DNA from: Pyrinomonadaceae bacterium
Lineage (GTDB): Bacteria; Acidobacteriota; Blastocatellia; Pyrinomonadales; Pyrinomonadaceae
Direction: 5' to 3'
DNA length: 64,000 nucleotides
Assembly: GCA_025054715.1 (NCBI GenBank)
Contig: JANWYH010000003.1
Span: 122,781 to 186,780 of the forward strand
Below, piece by piece: positions 37,205-46,864 of the stretch (positions within the stretch are counted from its first letter, which is position 1; each line of letters starts with the position of its first letter). The notes beneath the pieces were generated by a model. It ran no database searches and was not told the origin of the DNA. It saw only the letters and a program-made list of their open reading frames with translations. Both the position numbers and the translations under genes were made by a program.

Positions 37205-38601
37205 TAAAAGCCGCAATTGTTATAATTTTCTTGGCAACTAGTCTCTATTCGCAAAGCCAAGCATATAAAATCGGCGAAAGAATAAGCTACAATGTCTCAT
37301 TTGAAAAAGTAAAAGAAGCAGGATATGTCGAATTATGGGTTGCTTCTCAAGGAAAATACAAAAATGAAGACGCTATAGAGCTTAGAGCAATAATTAAAAC
37401 CACTGGACTTTTAAGTGCCATCCACCATATTGACCAAAACAGAGTTTGCCTAGTATCAGCAAAGACAGGACTTCCTCTTTACAACCGCATCATTTCAAAT
37501 GAAGAAATTTTGCCTAAAGATTTCGTTCAGGAAGCGCCTGCTTATCACAATCTCATAACCGCAATTTATCAAATACGCTTTGGCTCTATCAGTAATCTCG
37601 TCTTTCAGGAAGGTGAAAAGCTATATTCGTTAACATGGCAAAATATCTCAAAGGAAAAAGTGAAAACTGATTTGGGCGAATTTGAAACTTCACTAATCGA
37701 ACTACAAAGCGATTTTTTTAATGAAAATCAAATGGAAAACTTTCGGATAAACATAACAGAAGACGAAAATCGTTTACCAGTTCTCATCAGATTTAGAACA
37801 AAAAGAGGAAGCTTTACAGTAAAGATTGCAAGTTTTCAAATAATTACAAAAGAGCCTCCTATGGAAACACCTCAACCTCCGCAAGTGATTTTGCAGCCAA
37901 CACCCACGCCAACTCCAAAGCCCTACATAGAAAATCAGCCATTGTCAGAAGACTTGCCATTTTCTTTGGGTGAAACACTAACTTTTAATGTAATGTCACA
38001 AAATCGAAATGTAGCAGTTGTAACCTTGCAGGCAAAGGAAAGACGTCTTTTTAAAAACAAGGATGCACTTTTGGTAAAGGCTGAAGTTACGCAAAGCTCG
38101 ACGCAGCTTTTCTCTGGAAGTCTTTTTGTCTCTTGGATTGATCCACTGGTTCTTGTACCATTTCAATTTGAAACTAAACTTCCAATCCCTTTTGTGAGGT
38201 TCAATCAATCGGTTGAATTCGACCAAGAAAATGGTTTCGCCTCTGACCTATCAAATGGCATAAAAACCGAGATCCCGGTCGGAACTCACAGCATATTGTC
38301 TCTTGCTTATGCAATTCGGACTTTTAGGATAGACTATCAAAGAACCTCCCAAAAAGACGTTCGTGTCGCGGTTTTTTGGAATAAAAAATACTATATCTTG
38401 ACTTTTCGTCCGGTTTCTCAAGAAACCTTAGAAATTTCCGGAAGAAAGATTGAGTCAATCGTGGTATCAATTACCGGTGAAAAAACGCTCGATCGTCTAA
38501 ACGCCAGACTCTGGATTTCTAACGACAATGCAAGGCTTCCTTTGAGATTCATGATTGGAGACTACAGAGCGGATTTAATCTCAGTTAAGATTGCTCGTTA
38601 G
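37201..38601 (+). CDS. Secreted protein with two tandem DUF3108 domains
   Basis: The 466-aa protein has a signal peptide (about 1-20), a first DUF3108 domain (about 22-225: FKIGERISY-like opening YKIGERISYNVSFEKVKEAG), a Pro/Thr linker (about 226-248) and a second DUF3108 domain (about 250-466: LPFSLGETLTFNVMSQNRNV). DUF3108 domains are beta-barrel-like envelope proteins of unknown function. Typical members carry one copy, so this is an internal duplication. It is coupled to pyrF by ATGA overlap. Its 3' end overlaps the convergent lpxD end by 17 bp. Confidence 0.85.
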   Translation: MIKAAIVIIFLATSLYSQSQAYKIGERISYNVSFEKVKEAGYVELWVASQGKYKNEDAIELRAIIKTTGLLSAIHHIDQNRVCLVSAKTGLPLYNRIISNEEILPKDFVQEAPAYHNLITAIYQIRFGSISNLVFQEGEKLYSLTWQNISKEKVKTDLGEFETSLIELQSDFFNENQMENFRINITEDENRLPVLIRFRTKRGSFTVKIASFQIITKEPPMETPQPPQVILQPTPTPTPKPYIENQPLSEDLPFSLGETLTFNVMSQNRNVAVVTLQAKERRLFKNKDALLVKAEVTQSSTQLFSGSLFVSWIDPLVLVPFQFETKLPIPFVRFNQSVEFDQENGFASDLSNGIKTEIPVGTHSILSLAYAIRTFRIDYQRTSQKDVRVAVFWNKKYYILTFRPVSQETLEISGRKIESIVVSITGEKTLDRLNARLWISNDNARLPLRFMIGDYRADLISVKIAR

Positions 38602-39619
38602 AAAGTTCGGATACTTGCTTTTCAAGTTGGCGTATCCTTTTAGCTATTTCATTTAATCTTTTGAAAACCGCAACTGCCCGAAGCCATTCTTTGTTGTCAA
38701 AAGCTGGAATACCTGAGATGACTTTTCCATCTTCCACGTCATGTGAGGTTGCGGATTTTGCAGTAATAACAACGTCATCTCCAATTCGTAAATGCCCAGC
38801 TATACCTACTTGTCCTGCTAAAATCGTGCGTTTGCCAATGTAAGAGCTACCTGCCAATCCCGTTTGAGCGCAAATCAAGGCATCTTCGTCAACTACGCAA
38901 GAATGTCCAACTTGCACAAGATTATCAATTTTTGCTCCGCGTTTTATGCGGGTTTCACCAACAGAGGCTCTGTCAATTGTCGTATTTGCGCCGATTTCAA
39001 CATCGTCTTCTATGACTACGTAACCCACTTGAGGAATCTTCAGCCATCTTTTATTCTCATCCCGAGCATAACCGAAACCATCCGCTCCTATAGTTGCGTT
39101 ATTTTGAATCACACAATTTTTCCCTATTTTAGTGCCTTCTCTTATAGAAACGCCCGAATGAATCACCGTATTAGCGCCTATTTTTACATCGTCGTAAATG
39201 GTAACATTAGGAAAGATTTTCACGTTTTCTTCTATTTCGCAATTCTTCCCAATCACTACATTTGCCATTATTTCTACACTTTTAGAAATTTTCGCTGATG
39301 GATCAATAACAGCGGAAGGATGAACCGAAGGTTGTATAGGTTTTTCCGGATGAAACAGACGAAGCGCGCGCGTATAAGCAAGATACGGATCGCTTGCTCG
39401 CAAAATGGCTATATCGCTTCTTTCTATTTGCTCATTTCTATTCAGAAATATGGCACTTGCCTGAGTTTTGCTAACTTGCGAAGTGTATTTAGGGTTTGCA
39501 AGAAAGGTAATCTCGCCCGGCTGAGCTGTGTTTAATCCTGCCGCACCAATAATTTCCATTTCTGGATCACCGCTTTCAATAATGGAAAAAGTTCTCTCTG
39601 CAATCTCTCTTAACTTCAT
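38585..39619 (-). CDS. lpxD: UDP-3-O-acylglucosamine N-acyltransferase
   Basis: The 344-aa protein has an N-terminal uridine-binding domain (GEITFLANPKY), a left-handed beta-helix of hexapeptide repeats (about 105-300; HPSAVIDPSAKI, GVSIREGTKIGKNC, GADGFGYA) and a C-terminal coiled coil. The catalytic His is probably in VQVGHSC. It adds the second acyl chain in lipid A synthesis, which supports an LPS-bearing outer membrane. ATG 39619 is preferred over an upstream start at 39661. No other lpx gene is adjacent. Confidence 0.95.
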   Translation of the reverse strand: MKLREIAERTFSIIESGDPEMEIIGAAGLNTAQPGEITFLANPKYTSQVSKTQASAIFLNRNEQIERSDIAILRASDPYLAYTRALRLFHPEKPIQPSVHPSAVIDPSAKISKSVEIMANVVIGKNCEIEENVKIFPNVTIYDDVKIGANTVIHSGVSIREGTKIGKNCVIQNNATIGADGFGYARDENKRWLKIPQVGYVVIEDDVEIGANTTIDRASVGETRIKRGAKIDNLVQVGHSCVVDEDALICAQTGLAGSSYIGKRTILAGQVGIAGHLRIGDDVVITAKSATSHDVEDGKVISGIPAFDNKEWLRAVAVFKRLNEIAKRIRQLEKQVSELSNEQS

Positions 39620-39937
39620 ATCTTCTAAAATTTCGATTTTACAAAAACAATACCAAGACACATAAACCGAACTCTCTACTTCACTCCAAAAGTAGAGCTT
39701 CCTATTTTTTCGAGGTAGCTTGTAAGTATGCAGGGGCTACCTTCCAATATCTGCACAGAGAATAAACTCTAGCACAAGTCTGGTTCGGCCTTGTTTTCTG
39801 ATTCTACCTACTCAGATTACCAGAAAGAAAGTTAATTACCCTATCTGAAAGGGTATGATTTTACTAGAGTTAAAGCAACTCTAGTTCAAAACAGTCAAGC
39901 TTTTCGTAAACTAATCAATCAGTTATATTATAGTTTT
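39620..39937. other. 318-bp gap between lpxD and argH with several hairpins
   Basis: No gene is seen. Perfect stems: CTCTACTT/AAGTAGAG (39674-39697), AGGTAGC/GCTACCT (39713-39742), TACCC/GGGTA (39837-39855) and ACTAGAGTT/AACTCTAGT (39863-39885, 5-nt loop). A nested TTTCTG/CAGAAA with TCTGA/TCAGA lies between the second and third. A TATATT box (39924-39929) is 9 bp before the argH ATG, with no good -35. It could be an argH leader or lpxD upstream region. Confidence 0.5.
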
Positions 39938-41347
39938 ATGTCTAAAGCCGAAAATCTTTGGAAGGGAAGATTCGTCAAAGAAAGTAATGCTACCTTTACT
40001 GAATTTAACAATTCTTTCAGATTCGATAGACGCCTCTTTGAAGCTGATGTGATCGCAAGTCTTGCTTACTGTAATGCGCTTTTTTATGCTGGTGTTTTAA
40101 CTAAAACGGAAGCTGAAAAGATTCAAAGCGGACTGAAAACTTTACTGAAAAGGGCTGCCTATAGCTCCAGTTTTTTTGACGAAATGCAAGCAGAGGATGT
40201 TCACAGTTTCATAGAAGCGAAGCTTACACAGTTAATAGGTGAAACTGCCAAAAAACTACACACCGGACGAAGTCGTAACGATCAAGTGGCTACAGCCCTT
40301 CGCCTATGGCTTAGGGAAGAAATAAAGAAAATTGTTAGTTTAACCATAGACCTCCAATTCTCGTTAATACTCTCGGCAGAATCAAATATAGACGCCATAA
40401 TGCCAGGTTACACTCATCTTCAACGCGCACAACCAATTCTTTGGTCTCATTGGTGCCTAGCCTATTTTGAAATGCTAAAAAGAGATAGAGAAAGGTTTGA
40501 AGATAATTTTCGACGAACCAACATATTACCTCTCGGCTCTGGTGCTCTCGCTGGAACAAACTATGAGATTGATCGCGAAGAAATAGCATACGAATTAGAA
40601 TTTGACTCTGTAACTACAAATAGTCTTGATGCGGTGAGCGACAGAGACTTCGCAATCGAATTCTTATCTTCTTGTTCGATTCTTATGATGCATCTTTCTC
40701 GATTTGCTGAAGACCTAATACTTTATTCTTCACAAGAATTTGATTTCATAGAGCTTTCAGATTCGGTATCTACCGGCTCGAGTCTAATGCCTCAAAAAAA
40801 GAACCCAGATGCTTTGGAGCTTATTCGTGGTAAAACAGGTAGAGTTTTCGGTCATCAGATTGCTCTACTTACAACGCTAAAAGGTCTTCCACTTGCTTAC
40901 AACAAAGACATGCAAGAAGATAAAGAAGCCATTTTTGATACGGTTGACACGGTTAAGTCGTGCCTTAAAATAGCTAAAATCGTCATTGAGAATATCAAAC
41001 TCAAGAAGGAAAAAATGCTTGCAGCGGCAACTAAAGGTTATTTGAATGCTACGGAATTAGCTGATTACCTCGTCCAAAAAGGCATAGCCTTTCGCGATGC
41101 CCATTACATAACTGGCCAAATCGTTCTTTACGCAATCAACCAGGGAAAAGAACTAAACGAACTAAGCATGGATGAAATGCATCTTTTTTCCGAAGCAATC
41201 AGCGAAGATGTCTTCGATTATCTTTCCGTAAAAAAGGCCATCTCAAATAAAAACCAGATAGGCGGTACCGCAACTGAAAGAGTTGCAGAATGTATAAAAA
41301 AGGCAAAAGATGAGATCCGTAAAATCAATCCACACTTAAAATTCTAG
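39938..41347 (+). CDS. argH: Argininosuccinate lyase
   Basis: The 469-aa fumarase-superfamily enzyme splits argininosuccinate into arginine and fumarate. Signatures: [45 protein letters not shown] (catalytic region), [11 protein letters not shown] (mobile loop) and GTA near the end. The last 23 bp overlap the 3' end of the convergent radical SAM gene, so the two transcripts are antisense over their ends. Other arg genes are not in the window. Confidence 0.96.
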   Translation: MSKAENLWKGRFVKESNATFTEFNNSFRFDRRLFEADVIASLAYCNALFYAGVLTKTEAEKIQSGLKTLLKRAAYSSSFFDEMQAEDVHSFIEAKLTQLIGETAKKLHTGRSRNDQVATALRLWLREEIKKIVSLTIDLQFSLILSAESNIDAIMPGYTHLQRAQPILWSHWCLAYFEMLKRDRERFEDNFRRTNILPLGSGALAGTNYEIDREEIAYELEFDSVTTNSLDAVSDRDFAIEFLSSCSILMMHLSRFAEDLILYSSQEFDFIELSDSVSTGSSLMPQKKNPDALELIRGKTGRVFGHQIALLTTLKGLPLAYNKDMQEDKEAIFDTVDTVKSCLKIAKIVIENIKLKKEKMLAAATKGYLNATELADYLVQKGIAFRDAHYITGQIVLYAINQGKELNELSMDEMHLFSEAISEDVFDYLSVKKAISNKNQIGGTATERVAECIKKAKDEIRKINPHLKF

Positions 41348-42341
41348 CTATCGTTTCTCGCTTGATCCTGCGCTTCTTATACTCATCAGGTGGCACTTGT
41401 GGGTCTCGCCATGCGTCTAAATGAGCAACTTGATGAACACATTGTATTGTGCAGGTAGGAGCGCACCATTTTTCCGTAAAGTACTCTCTTCGCATGTCCT
41501 CAAGTGTGTATTCATAAAGCGATATTCCTGGTGTGCCTCTTTGCTGCGAGCACCAGTGAACAAGTCCGTCTTCGCAAATGTAAAGATACCTAGCGCCTGC
41601 TCTACAACGCCACTTGTATTCTTTGCCCTCTACAAGATAATCTTGAAACCAATTCCAACGTGCATAACTCCTAGCACCAAGAGCTTTTATTTGACGATAG
41701 ACCTCCTTTTCTCTTTCACTAAGTGGTTTTAGAAGCCCCATTCCATCGTGAATTACACCAACAGTTGACGAAAAACCTAACTCCCTAGCTCTTTTTGCGA
41801 TTACTAGCGCATCTTCCGGATTACGCACACCGCTTCCAATCACAGAATTTATATTAACCTTAAACTTTGCGTATTTTTTCAAGTTCACAAGCTTCTTGTC
41901 TAAAACTTTAAGGCTCTTTTTCGAAACCTCGTCAGGATTAACGTTGTCAATCGAAATTTGTAAATAATCTAGACCCGCATCATTCAACTTTAAGATTTTC
42001 TCAGGCTGAAAGTAATATCCATTAGAAATAAGCCCGGCTATCATTCCGTGGTAACGGATTCTTGCTATGATTTCATATATCTGCGGATGAAGCATCGGCT
42101 CGCCACCGCTTATGGTTACGACCGAAGTTCCTAAAGCAGCGAGACGATCAATTCTTCTTATCATCTCCTCTATAGGCACTGGAGAGCTTGTCTTGTCGTA
42201 CTCATTGCAATAAGCGCAGGAAAGGTTACATCTACGTATTGGCACTATATGCACCAAAACAGGATGCTTTGTTGAAATAAATGCCCTAACCGTGTGTTTA
42301 ACTCCCCTTATGAAACGACTAAGACCATTCGACTTCGGCAT
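41325..42341 (-). CDS. Radical SAM protein with SPASM-like C-terminus
   Basis: This 338-aa protein has the radical SAM cluster motif CNLSCAYC (about 38-45), GGEPMLHP and a partial TIM barrel. Its C-terminal third has clustered cysteines ([35 protein letters not shown]), consistent with SPASM-type auxiliary Fe-S binding. It differs from known peptide-maturase neighbourhoods, as no small precursor peptide gene is visible. It lies downstream of the LolA-like gene on the same strand. ATG 42341 is preferred over TTG 42347. Substrate unknown. Confidence 0.85.
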   Translation of the reverse strand: MPKSNGLSRFIRGVKHTVRAFISTKHPVLVHIVPIRRCNLSCAYCNEYDKTSSPVPIEEMIRRIDRLAALGTSVVTISGGEPMLHPQIYEIIARIRYHGMIAGLISNGYYFQPEKILKLNDAGLDYLQISIDNVNPDEVSKKSLKVLDKKLVNLKKYAKFKVNINSVIGSGVRNPEDALVIAKRARELGFSSTVGVIHDGMGLLKPLSEREKEVYRQIKALGARSYARWNWFQDYLVEGKEYKWRCRAGARYLYICEDGLVHWCSQQRGTPGISLYEYTLEDMRREYFTEKWCAPTCTIQCVHQVAHLDAWRDPQVPPDEYKKRRIKRETIARILSVD

Positions 42342-42378
42342 AACCAAAATTATAGGGCTTCCATCAGAAAAGCTGAAA

Positions 42379-43056
42379 TCAACCTCTTATAGGTTTGATA
42401 TTACTCGGATATTTAATTTCAAAATCAGATCCTCGTAAAGTAACGTTTTTCTGAATGTTGTATAGAAAAATAGTCGTAGTATCTCCGTTATTTTCAACTA
42501 CACGAGCCTGCCTCGGCATTCCATCCACATCTACCCATAAATAAGCAGCTCTGTAACTTGACGATCTTTTAGGTATCAATTCCAAATACCATGTCTCAAC
42601 TCCGTCACGTATCTTCTCTTTGCCTAAATAATTAACCGTATAATTTTCTTTTAACTCTTGTCTTGACATGTTCATAAAAGCCAATGCATTTCCAACCTTC
42701 GCATTATTTTTTGCTTCATCGGTCTTGCCAACATAAACCTGATTGAGTCTCGGACGATAAAGAGTGTAAGCATTTCCAATTATGGCTATCTGCTCAACTA
42801 CAGGCTTTGTCCAGTCAAGCCTTACATACATGCTCCTTCGCCCGGTTTTCGGCAGATACTTCACAACTCCTTCGAAAATATCCCTTTCATCAAGCTGAGC
42901 ATTATATTTTTCCATCGTTACGCTCGCTTGAAGTGAAGTTAAAGCTTTGTGATGCTGGTCCATCCTTTTTAGAATTTCGTTCAGAAGAAGCTGTCCACTT
43001 GCCTCAAATGCAAAAAGCAAAATAAGAGTTAATGAATAAAGCCATTTGACTTTCAT
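42379..43056 (-). CDS. LolA-like outer-membrane lipoprotein-sorting protein
   Basis: The 225-aa protein starts with a signal peptide ([21 protein letters not shown]) and shows the LolA/LolB half-barrel pattern: [21 protein letters not shown], later [21 protein letters not shown] and [16 protein letters not shown]. It probably carries lipoproteins or lipids across the periplasm. Upstream on the same strand are a LolD-like ATPase, a small membrane protein and a lipoprotein. ATG 43056 is preferred to an upstream start. It differs from Proteobacterial LolA enough that the name LolA is not asserted. Confidence 0.85.
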   Translation of the reverse strand: MKVKWLYSLTLILLFAFEASGQLLLNEILKRMDQHHKALTSLQASVTMEKYNAQLDERDIFEGVVKYLPKTGRRSMYVRLDWTKPVVEQIAIIGNAYTLYRPRLNQVYVGKTDEAKNNAKVGNALAFMNMSRQELKENYTVNYLGKEKIRDGVETWYLELIPKRSSSYRAAYLWVDVDGMPRQARVVENNGDTTTIFLYNIQKNVTLRGSDFEIKYPSNIKPIRG

Positions 43057-43093
43057 AATTAATTCTATGACAAGTCTTGCATCCAAAAAGTTT

Positions 43094-43396
43094 TTATCTT
43101 AAATCAACCTCGTAGAAAACTTCACCTTTTTCGTTGCGACGCTCTCTCCACGCAACTACTTCTACGCGTGGATCACCAACTATCTGTCTTACCTGATTTT
43201 CTATCTGTTCTTTACTTTGTAAAAAATCTTCTTGTTTTATAACAACTCGACCTCTAGCCGTCGTAGTCTTAAATTCTTTTTCAAACCAGCTCTTAGGAGT
43301 CAGAAAAATAAATGCTATTATTAACGCACAAAGCAAATCATATTGCCAAGTGCCACGTTCGTATTCCCAGAGAATCACCTTCTTCAAAACGCTCAT
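43094..43396 (-). CDS. Small single-helix membrane protein of the LolA/LolD-like cluster
   Basis: This 100-aa protein has one hydrophobic helix (about 19-36, [19 protein letters not shown]) and a charged C-terminal domain (about 55-100) rich in Glu/Arg. No recognised family. It is coupled to the ABC ATPase gene by ATGA overlap, so it is made with it, but a single helix is too small for the permease of a LolCDE-type transporter. Confidence 0.75.
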   Translation of the reverse strand: MSVLKKVILWEYERGTWQYDLLCALIIAFIFLTPKSWFEKEFKTTTARGRVVIKQEDFLQSKEQIENQVRQIVGDPRVEVVAWRERRNEKGEVFYEVDLR

Positions 43397-44079
43397 TTAA
43401 CTATTTCGCCAACTATTAATCCATCTCGCATCTGAATTATTCGATGACAAGCTCGAGCTGCTTCCGGATTGTGAGTAACCATAACAATTGTTTGACCGAA
43501 TTTTTCGTTTAACTTCTGAAACATTTCCAAAACTATGCGCGAATTTTCAGAATCAAGATTTCCCGTCGGCTCATCAGCTAGAATTATTGCAGGCTTATTA
43601 ATTACAGCTCGCGCTAAAGCAACTCTTTGTTGTTCTCCACCAGACAGTTCCATCGGCTTATGATGCATTTTATTTTCTAGCTGAAGAAGCCTTAAAATTT
43701 CTCTTCTTCTAGAATCATCTCGATTGCCATTACCGCTGTAAATTCTTTCTGCAAGTCTAAGATTACCTTCTGCAGTAAGCGTTGGGAAAAGATTAAACCT
43801 CTGAAATACGAAACCTATCTTTCTTCTTCTTATTTCTGTTCTTTTGGAGTCAGACATAGAGGATATATCTTCGCCATCAACTATAACTCTGCCACTTGTA
43901 GGCTTTAATAAGCCTCCCATTATGTGCAATAGCGTTGATTTACCGCATCCAGAAGGACCCATTATAGCGATAAATTCGCCTTCTTTCACTTCGAGTGAAA
44001 TACCATGTAAAACAGGCGTTTCCACCTTGCCAACTCGGTAGGTTTTCCGTAAATCTATTGTTTGCAAAATACTTTTCAT
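43393..44079 (-). CDS. ABC transporter ATPase, LolD/MacB type
   Basis: The 228-aa ATPase has Walker [13 protein letters not shown]-loop [10 protein letters not shown], signature [14 protein letters not shown], Walker [12 protein letters not shown] and switch VTHNPEAA. Its sequence is of the LolD/MacB/FtsE class that drives lipoprotein release or efflux across the envelope. It overlaps a lipoprotein gene upstream and a small membrane protein gene downstream, both by ATGA. The permease expected for this class is absent from the cluster and must be encoded elsewhere. Confidence 0.93.
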   Translation of the reverse strand: MKSILQTIDLRKTYRVGKVETPVLHGISLEVKEGEFIAIMGPSGCGKSTLLHIMGGLLKPTSGRVIVDGEDISSMSDSKRTEIRRRKIGFVFQRFNLFPTLTAEGNLRLAERIYSGNGNRDDSRRREILRLLQLENKMHHKPMELSGGEQQRVALARAVINKPAIILADEPTGNLDSENSRIVLEMFQKLNEKFGQTIVMVTHNPEAARACHRIIQMRDGLIVGEIVK

Positions 44080-45080
44080 TTGCCACGAAAACCAGAATGA
44101 AACTCTGCCAGCTTCTTATCAAGATCGATTTCAGGAAGATTCCAATTGTTTTTTAGCTCAAAGGCTGACTGTGGATAGCTCTTACCAATAGACACCCCTG
44201 TAGGGTCTTGATAAGTTAAACTCATCCTGTATTTCTCCTTTGGTCGCGTAACTTCTATGCGCAAAGGCATGTTTGCATAATTAGACAAAGTGCCTTCTCT
44301 TCCATAAACTATGTCGGATTCAAGATTGCCTTCATAATCAAATATCTGTTGTCTAGCCAGCCTGATACCACCTACTCGGTCAAACCAAAATCTCCTTGTC
44401 AACCTTAAATTGTTATCAGCTTCTCTTTGAAGTTCATCCAAAATGTAATAACCTCTAAGAACCCACCTTAAAGGAGACTGCTTTTGAGCGTTCAGATCAA
44501 ATTCCTCCTGAAATATCTCACTCTGAACATAAATACTTTCGGTGCTAATTGGGCGAACTAAAATTGCCTCAGTAAAGTGCTGAGGACGCAGGTTAACGAA
44601 AGCATTTACGTTCTTCTTTATAACTTTTCCATTTTCAATCCGCTCAACTTCTTTTGCAAGCTCTGAGTAATCCCTATCGTTACTACCACAAATGAATCTT
44701 TTGTAACGACCATCACCACCATCATTTAAGATTGCCACACAGAACCTTGTTCCATTAGAAGCCATCTGAGCAATATCAGTTCTAACGACAGGGAGCTGAA
44801 CCTTTAAAACTATGTTAGCAGGTCTTTGAACAACTATCTCCCCATCAGCTGTTCTGTACTTTTCTCCTATTCCGATTTCAGCAAAAGAGTTATCCTCAAA
44901 CTTCAGATCTACTCTAGCCCTTATAGAGCCTATCCTTGAAAGTCTTTCAATTTCTGCAATAAGTTGTTCTTTTGACGCATCTTCAGTTTTCAATAATGTC
45001 GGACGGGTTACTCTTTCCTTTGGTGACAAACAAGCCGATGAAATGAGTGCTAAAAATAAAAATAAAAGCTTAAGTTTCAT
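44076..45080 (-). CDS. Hypothetical lipoprotein of the LolA/LolD-like cluster
   Basis: The 334-aa protein has a lipoprotein signal ([17 protein letters not shown], lipobox SSAC). The body resembles LolA/LolB- and DUF4292-like half-barrels in layout: [37 protein letters not shown] and [12 protein letters not shown] early, then a long beta-rich region. It is the first gene of the four-gene cluster. A LolB-like outer-membrane acceptor role is suggested by gene order and fold hints only. ATG 45080 is preferred to an in-frame start at 45176. Confidence 0.75.
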   Translation of the reverse strand: MKLKLLFLFLALISSACLSPKERVTRPTLLKTEDASKEQLIAEIERLSRIGSIRARVDLKFEDNSFAEIGIGEKYRTADGEIVVQRPANIVLKVQLPVVRTDIAQMASNGTRFCVAILNDGGDGRYKRFICGSNDRDYSELAKEVERIENGKVIKKNVNAFVNLRPQHFTEAILVRPISTESIYVQSEIFQEEFDLNAQKQSPLRWVLRGYYILDELQREADNNLRLTRRFWFDRVGGIRLARQQIFDYEGNLESDIVYGREGTLSNYANMPLRIEVTRPKEKYRMSLTYQDPTGVSIGKSYPQSAFELKNNWNLPEIDLDKKLAEFHSGFRGK

Positions 45081-45144
45081 TATTAATTTACCTTCGTAAG
45101 TCTTGCAAAACTTGATGATAACAAACTCTTCGCTAAAAACAAAG

Positions 45145-45176
45145 ATGCTTGCAAAGGTGTTTTCCTTTGCAAGCAT
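45145..45176. terminator. Strong terminator after the act-cox operon
   Basis: ATGCTTGCAAAGG and its perfect 13-bp complement enclose a 6-nt loop. The plus-strand side is followed by TTTTTAC and the minus-strand side by CTTTGTTTTT, so it can act in both directions. It lies 22 bp past the coxIV stop and also just upstream of the lipoprotein gene. Confidence 0.85.
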
Positions 45177-45198
45177 TTTTACTTTACTTAAATAAAGC

Positions 45199-45513
45199 CT
45201 ACCTTCCTATGACAGACCGAGTTAAATAATCTTGCATCGTAAAAGCAAACATTATTGCTAACCAAAAGAATCCACCAAGCGCAGTAAGCCATATAAACCG
45301 CGACTGCCAACGAACATGCATGAAGTAAAGAACCACAAAAGTCATTTTCGTAAAGGCAATTGCTAAAGCAACAAGCGTGTTTGCACCAGGAAAAATCCAG
45401 TCTAAATCAAACAAGGCAACATAATATGTCAAAATGGTTCCTACGACAAGAACAGCAAAAACCCCTAAATAACCCGGAATACCAATATGAACTTCCCCAT
45501 TATGCCCAGCCAT
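45199..45513 (-). CDS. Cytochrome c oxidase subunit IV (prokaryotic)
   Basis: The 104-aa protein has three hydrophobic helices (about 12-34, 42-62, 73-95) with the family pattern LVALAIAFTKMTFVVLYFMHVRWQ. It is the small accessory subunit of caa3-type oxidase. It is the last cox gene and is cut off from coxIII by 435 bp occupied by repeat copy 2. The AGGTAG just before its ATG lies at the edge of that repeat. Confidence 0.9.
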   Translation of the reverse strand: MAGHNGEVHIGIPGYLGVFAVLVVGTILTYYVALFDLDWIFPGANTLVALAIAFTKMTFVVLYFMHVRWQSRFIWLTALGGFFWLAIMFAFTMQDYLTRSVIGR

Positions 45514-45531
45514 TAGTAGCTACCTGACTGA

Positions 45532-45832
45532 CTAAAGTGTTCGAAATTGCAACACTTTAGGTCAGCGTATTTATACCCCGCCCTTTCAGGCTGACCCAAA
45601 CTGACTGGCGGCTTTTGGTCAGCCATAGCCCCTGCATCAGCAGGAACTAACCCTTCTACTTCCCTATCCCTCAACTTCTTAAAGAAACCCCTCTCAATCA
45701 ATTCCTCAAGAATAAGAACAGGAAAGTTAAGGGCTACCTCAGCAACTCGCCATCACTTTCTTGCGCCACTCATCAACTGCTTCTTCCTTCCGCTCATAGA
45801 ACTTCCGGCCAATGGCTCGCTGCTAAGGCTTT
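45532..45832 (-). repeat. Dispersed structured repeat, copy 2
   Basis: This copy lies inside the cox operon between coxIII and coxIV and fills most of a 435-bp gap; 45833-45948 shows nothing recognisable. It is in the same orientation relative to transcription as copy 1. Its minus-strand frame reads MSGRKKQL...ARK-stop-WRVAEVALNF, then LRDREVEGLVPADAGAMADQ and beyond. Copy 1 has ARKRWQVAEVALSF at the same place without the stop but is shifted further on. This looks like decay of a short coding element, or a structured RNA with an accidental frame. Confidence 0.8.
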
Positions 45833-45948
45833 TCAAAAATCCTTTTCGTCTGTTCCTCTACAAACTTTTGTTCGTATTATCTTTCTTTGCCTCTTTCTTT
45901 AGCTATAACAAAAGCATGTCTTTTCCAATAAGTCTGACTGTTCTAACC

Positions 45949-46833
45949 TCAATGCAAAAAGTGTCTTCCGAGCAAATAAAGCAAAGGAAACAAGAAAATC
46001 CAAACAATATCAACAAAGTGCCAGTATAAACCCGATATTTCTACAGGTGAGTAGTATTCAGCAGAAAAACTACCTTGCCATGCTTTCCACAAAAGCCACG
46101 TCATTATGATAATCCCTACAACCATGTGCAAAGCATGAAGTCCCGTCATTGCAAAATAAAGCCAGTAGAATATTCTGACCTTGTTTTCAAATCTTTTCGG
46201 ATCGAACTCTTTAGTTATCGGATCAAAATAACCTATTTTCTCAGCTTCTGTGAGCCAGCCCTTCTCTTTGGCAAGCATAACAAGGTCTTCACCACCGTAA
46301 TTCCACTGAAAATCGCCATTTGGATTCACGTAAGGCTTTTCTTTGTGTGAATCGTGAGTTTCCTTAGCTTCTGCTTTAGTTTCAAAGGGAAGAGCGACTA
46401 CTTGTTTCGAAGTCTTTTTATTCCAACCAGTCACTGGAATTAAACCATGATTATATTTGTCGCTATATTCGATGACCTTGACTCCTAGAAAGACCAAACC
46501 AAAAAACATTGTCAGCAGTATCATCACAACTTGCATAGCGCGATTGCTTTTCTGAGCATAATAAACCGTAAGAGCCATTGTTAAACTGCTGACAATGAGA
46601 ACGAGGGTATTTAAGCCTCCCCAAAAAGCATCCAGATGATTGCTTCCTGCAGCAAAAGCCATCGGATATCGAGAACGGTAGACCAAGTAAGCAGTAAAAA
46701 GTCCACCGAAGAACATTATTTCCTGCACCAGGAACATCCACATACCTATAGTGGCTGATTCCTGCTGTTGCTGCATGTCATCAAATTGATGCTGAAGACC
46801 TTTCACGTGATGAGTTTTATGAGTATCTGCCAT
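45949..46833 (-). CDS. Cytochrome c oxidase subunit III
   Basis: The 294-aa protein has seven hydrophobic helices and COX3 signatures: MWMFLVQEIMFFGGLFTAYL early and YWHFVDIVWIFLFPLLYL at the end. A hydrophilic loop of roughly 70 residues sits between helices 4 and 5 (around KKTSKQVVALPFETKAEAKE). ATG 46833, with GAGG upstream, is preferred to a TTG at 46848. Upstream is coxI, separated by a strong hairpin. Confidence 0.95.
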   Translation of the reverse strand: MADTHKTHHVKGLQHQFDDMQQQQESATIGMWMFLVQEIMFFGGLFTAYLVYRSRYPMAFAAGSNHLDAFWGGLNTLVLIVSSLTMALTVYYAQKSNRAMQVVMILLTMFFGLVFLGVKVIEYSDKYNHGLIPVTGWNKKTSKQVVALPFETKAEAKETHDSHKEKPYVNPNGDFQWNYGGEDLVMLAKEKGWLTEAEKIGYFDPITKEFDPKRFENKVRIFYWLYFAMTGLHALHMVVGIIIMTWLLWKAWQGSFSAEYYSPVEISGLYWHFVDIVWIFLFPLLYLLGRHFLH

Positions 46834-46864
46834 TTTCCAACCTCTCAACCATCAAAAAATGAAT

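Noticed and set aside
39720-39885. A third copy of the dispersed repeat upstream of argH
   Set aside because: It shares only the 12-mer ATGCAGGGGCTA, a CTGAAAGGG and a terminal hairpin of different sequence. That is too little for homology by eye.
45513-45701. A 62-codon minus-strand reading frame as a gene before coxIV
   Set aside because: It is the open part of repeat copy 2. Copy 1 has a similar frame but its upstream continuation is shifted, copy 2 has an upstream in-frame stop, and neither has a clear ribosome site. It is described with the repeat instead.
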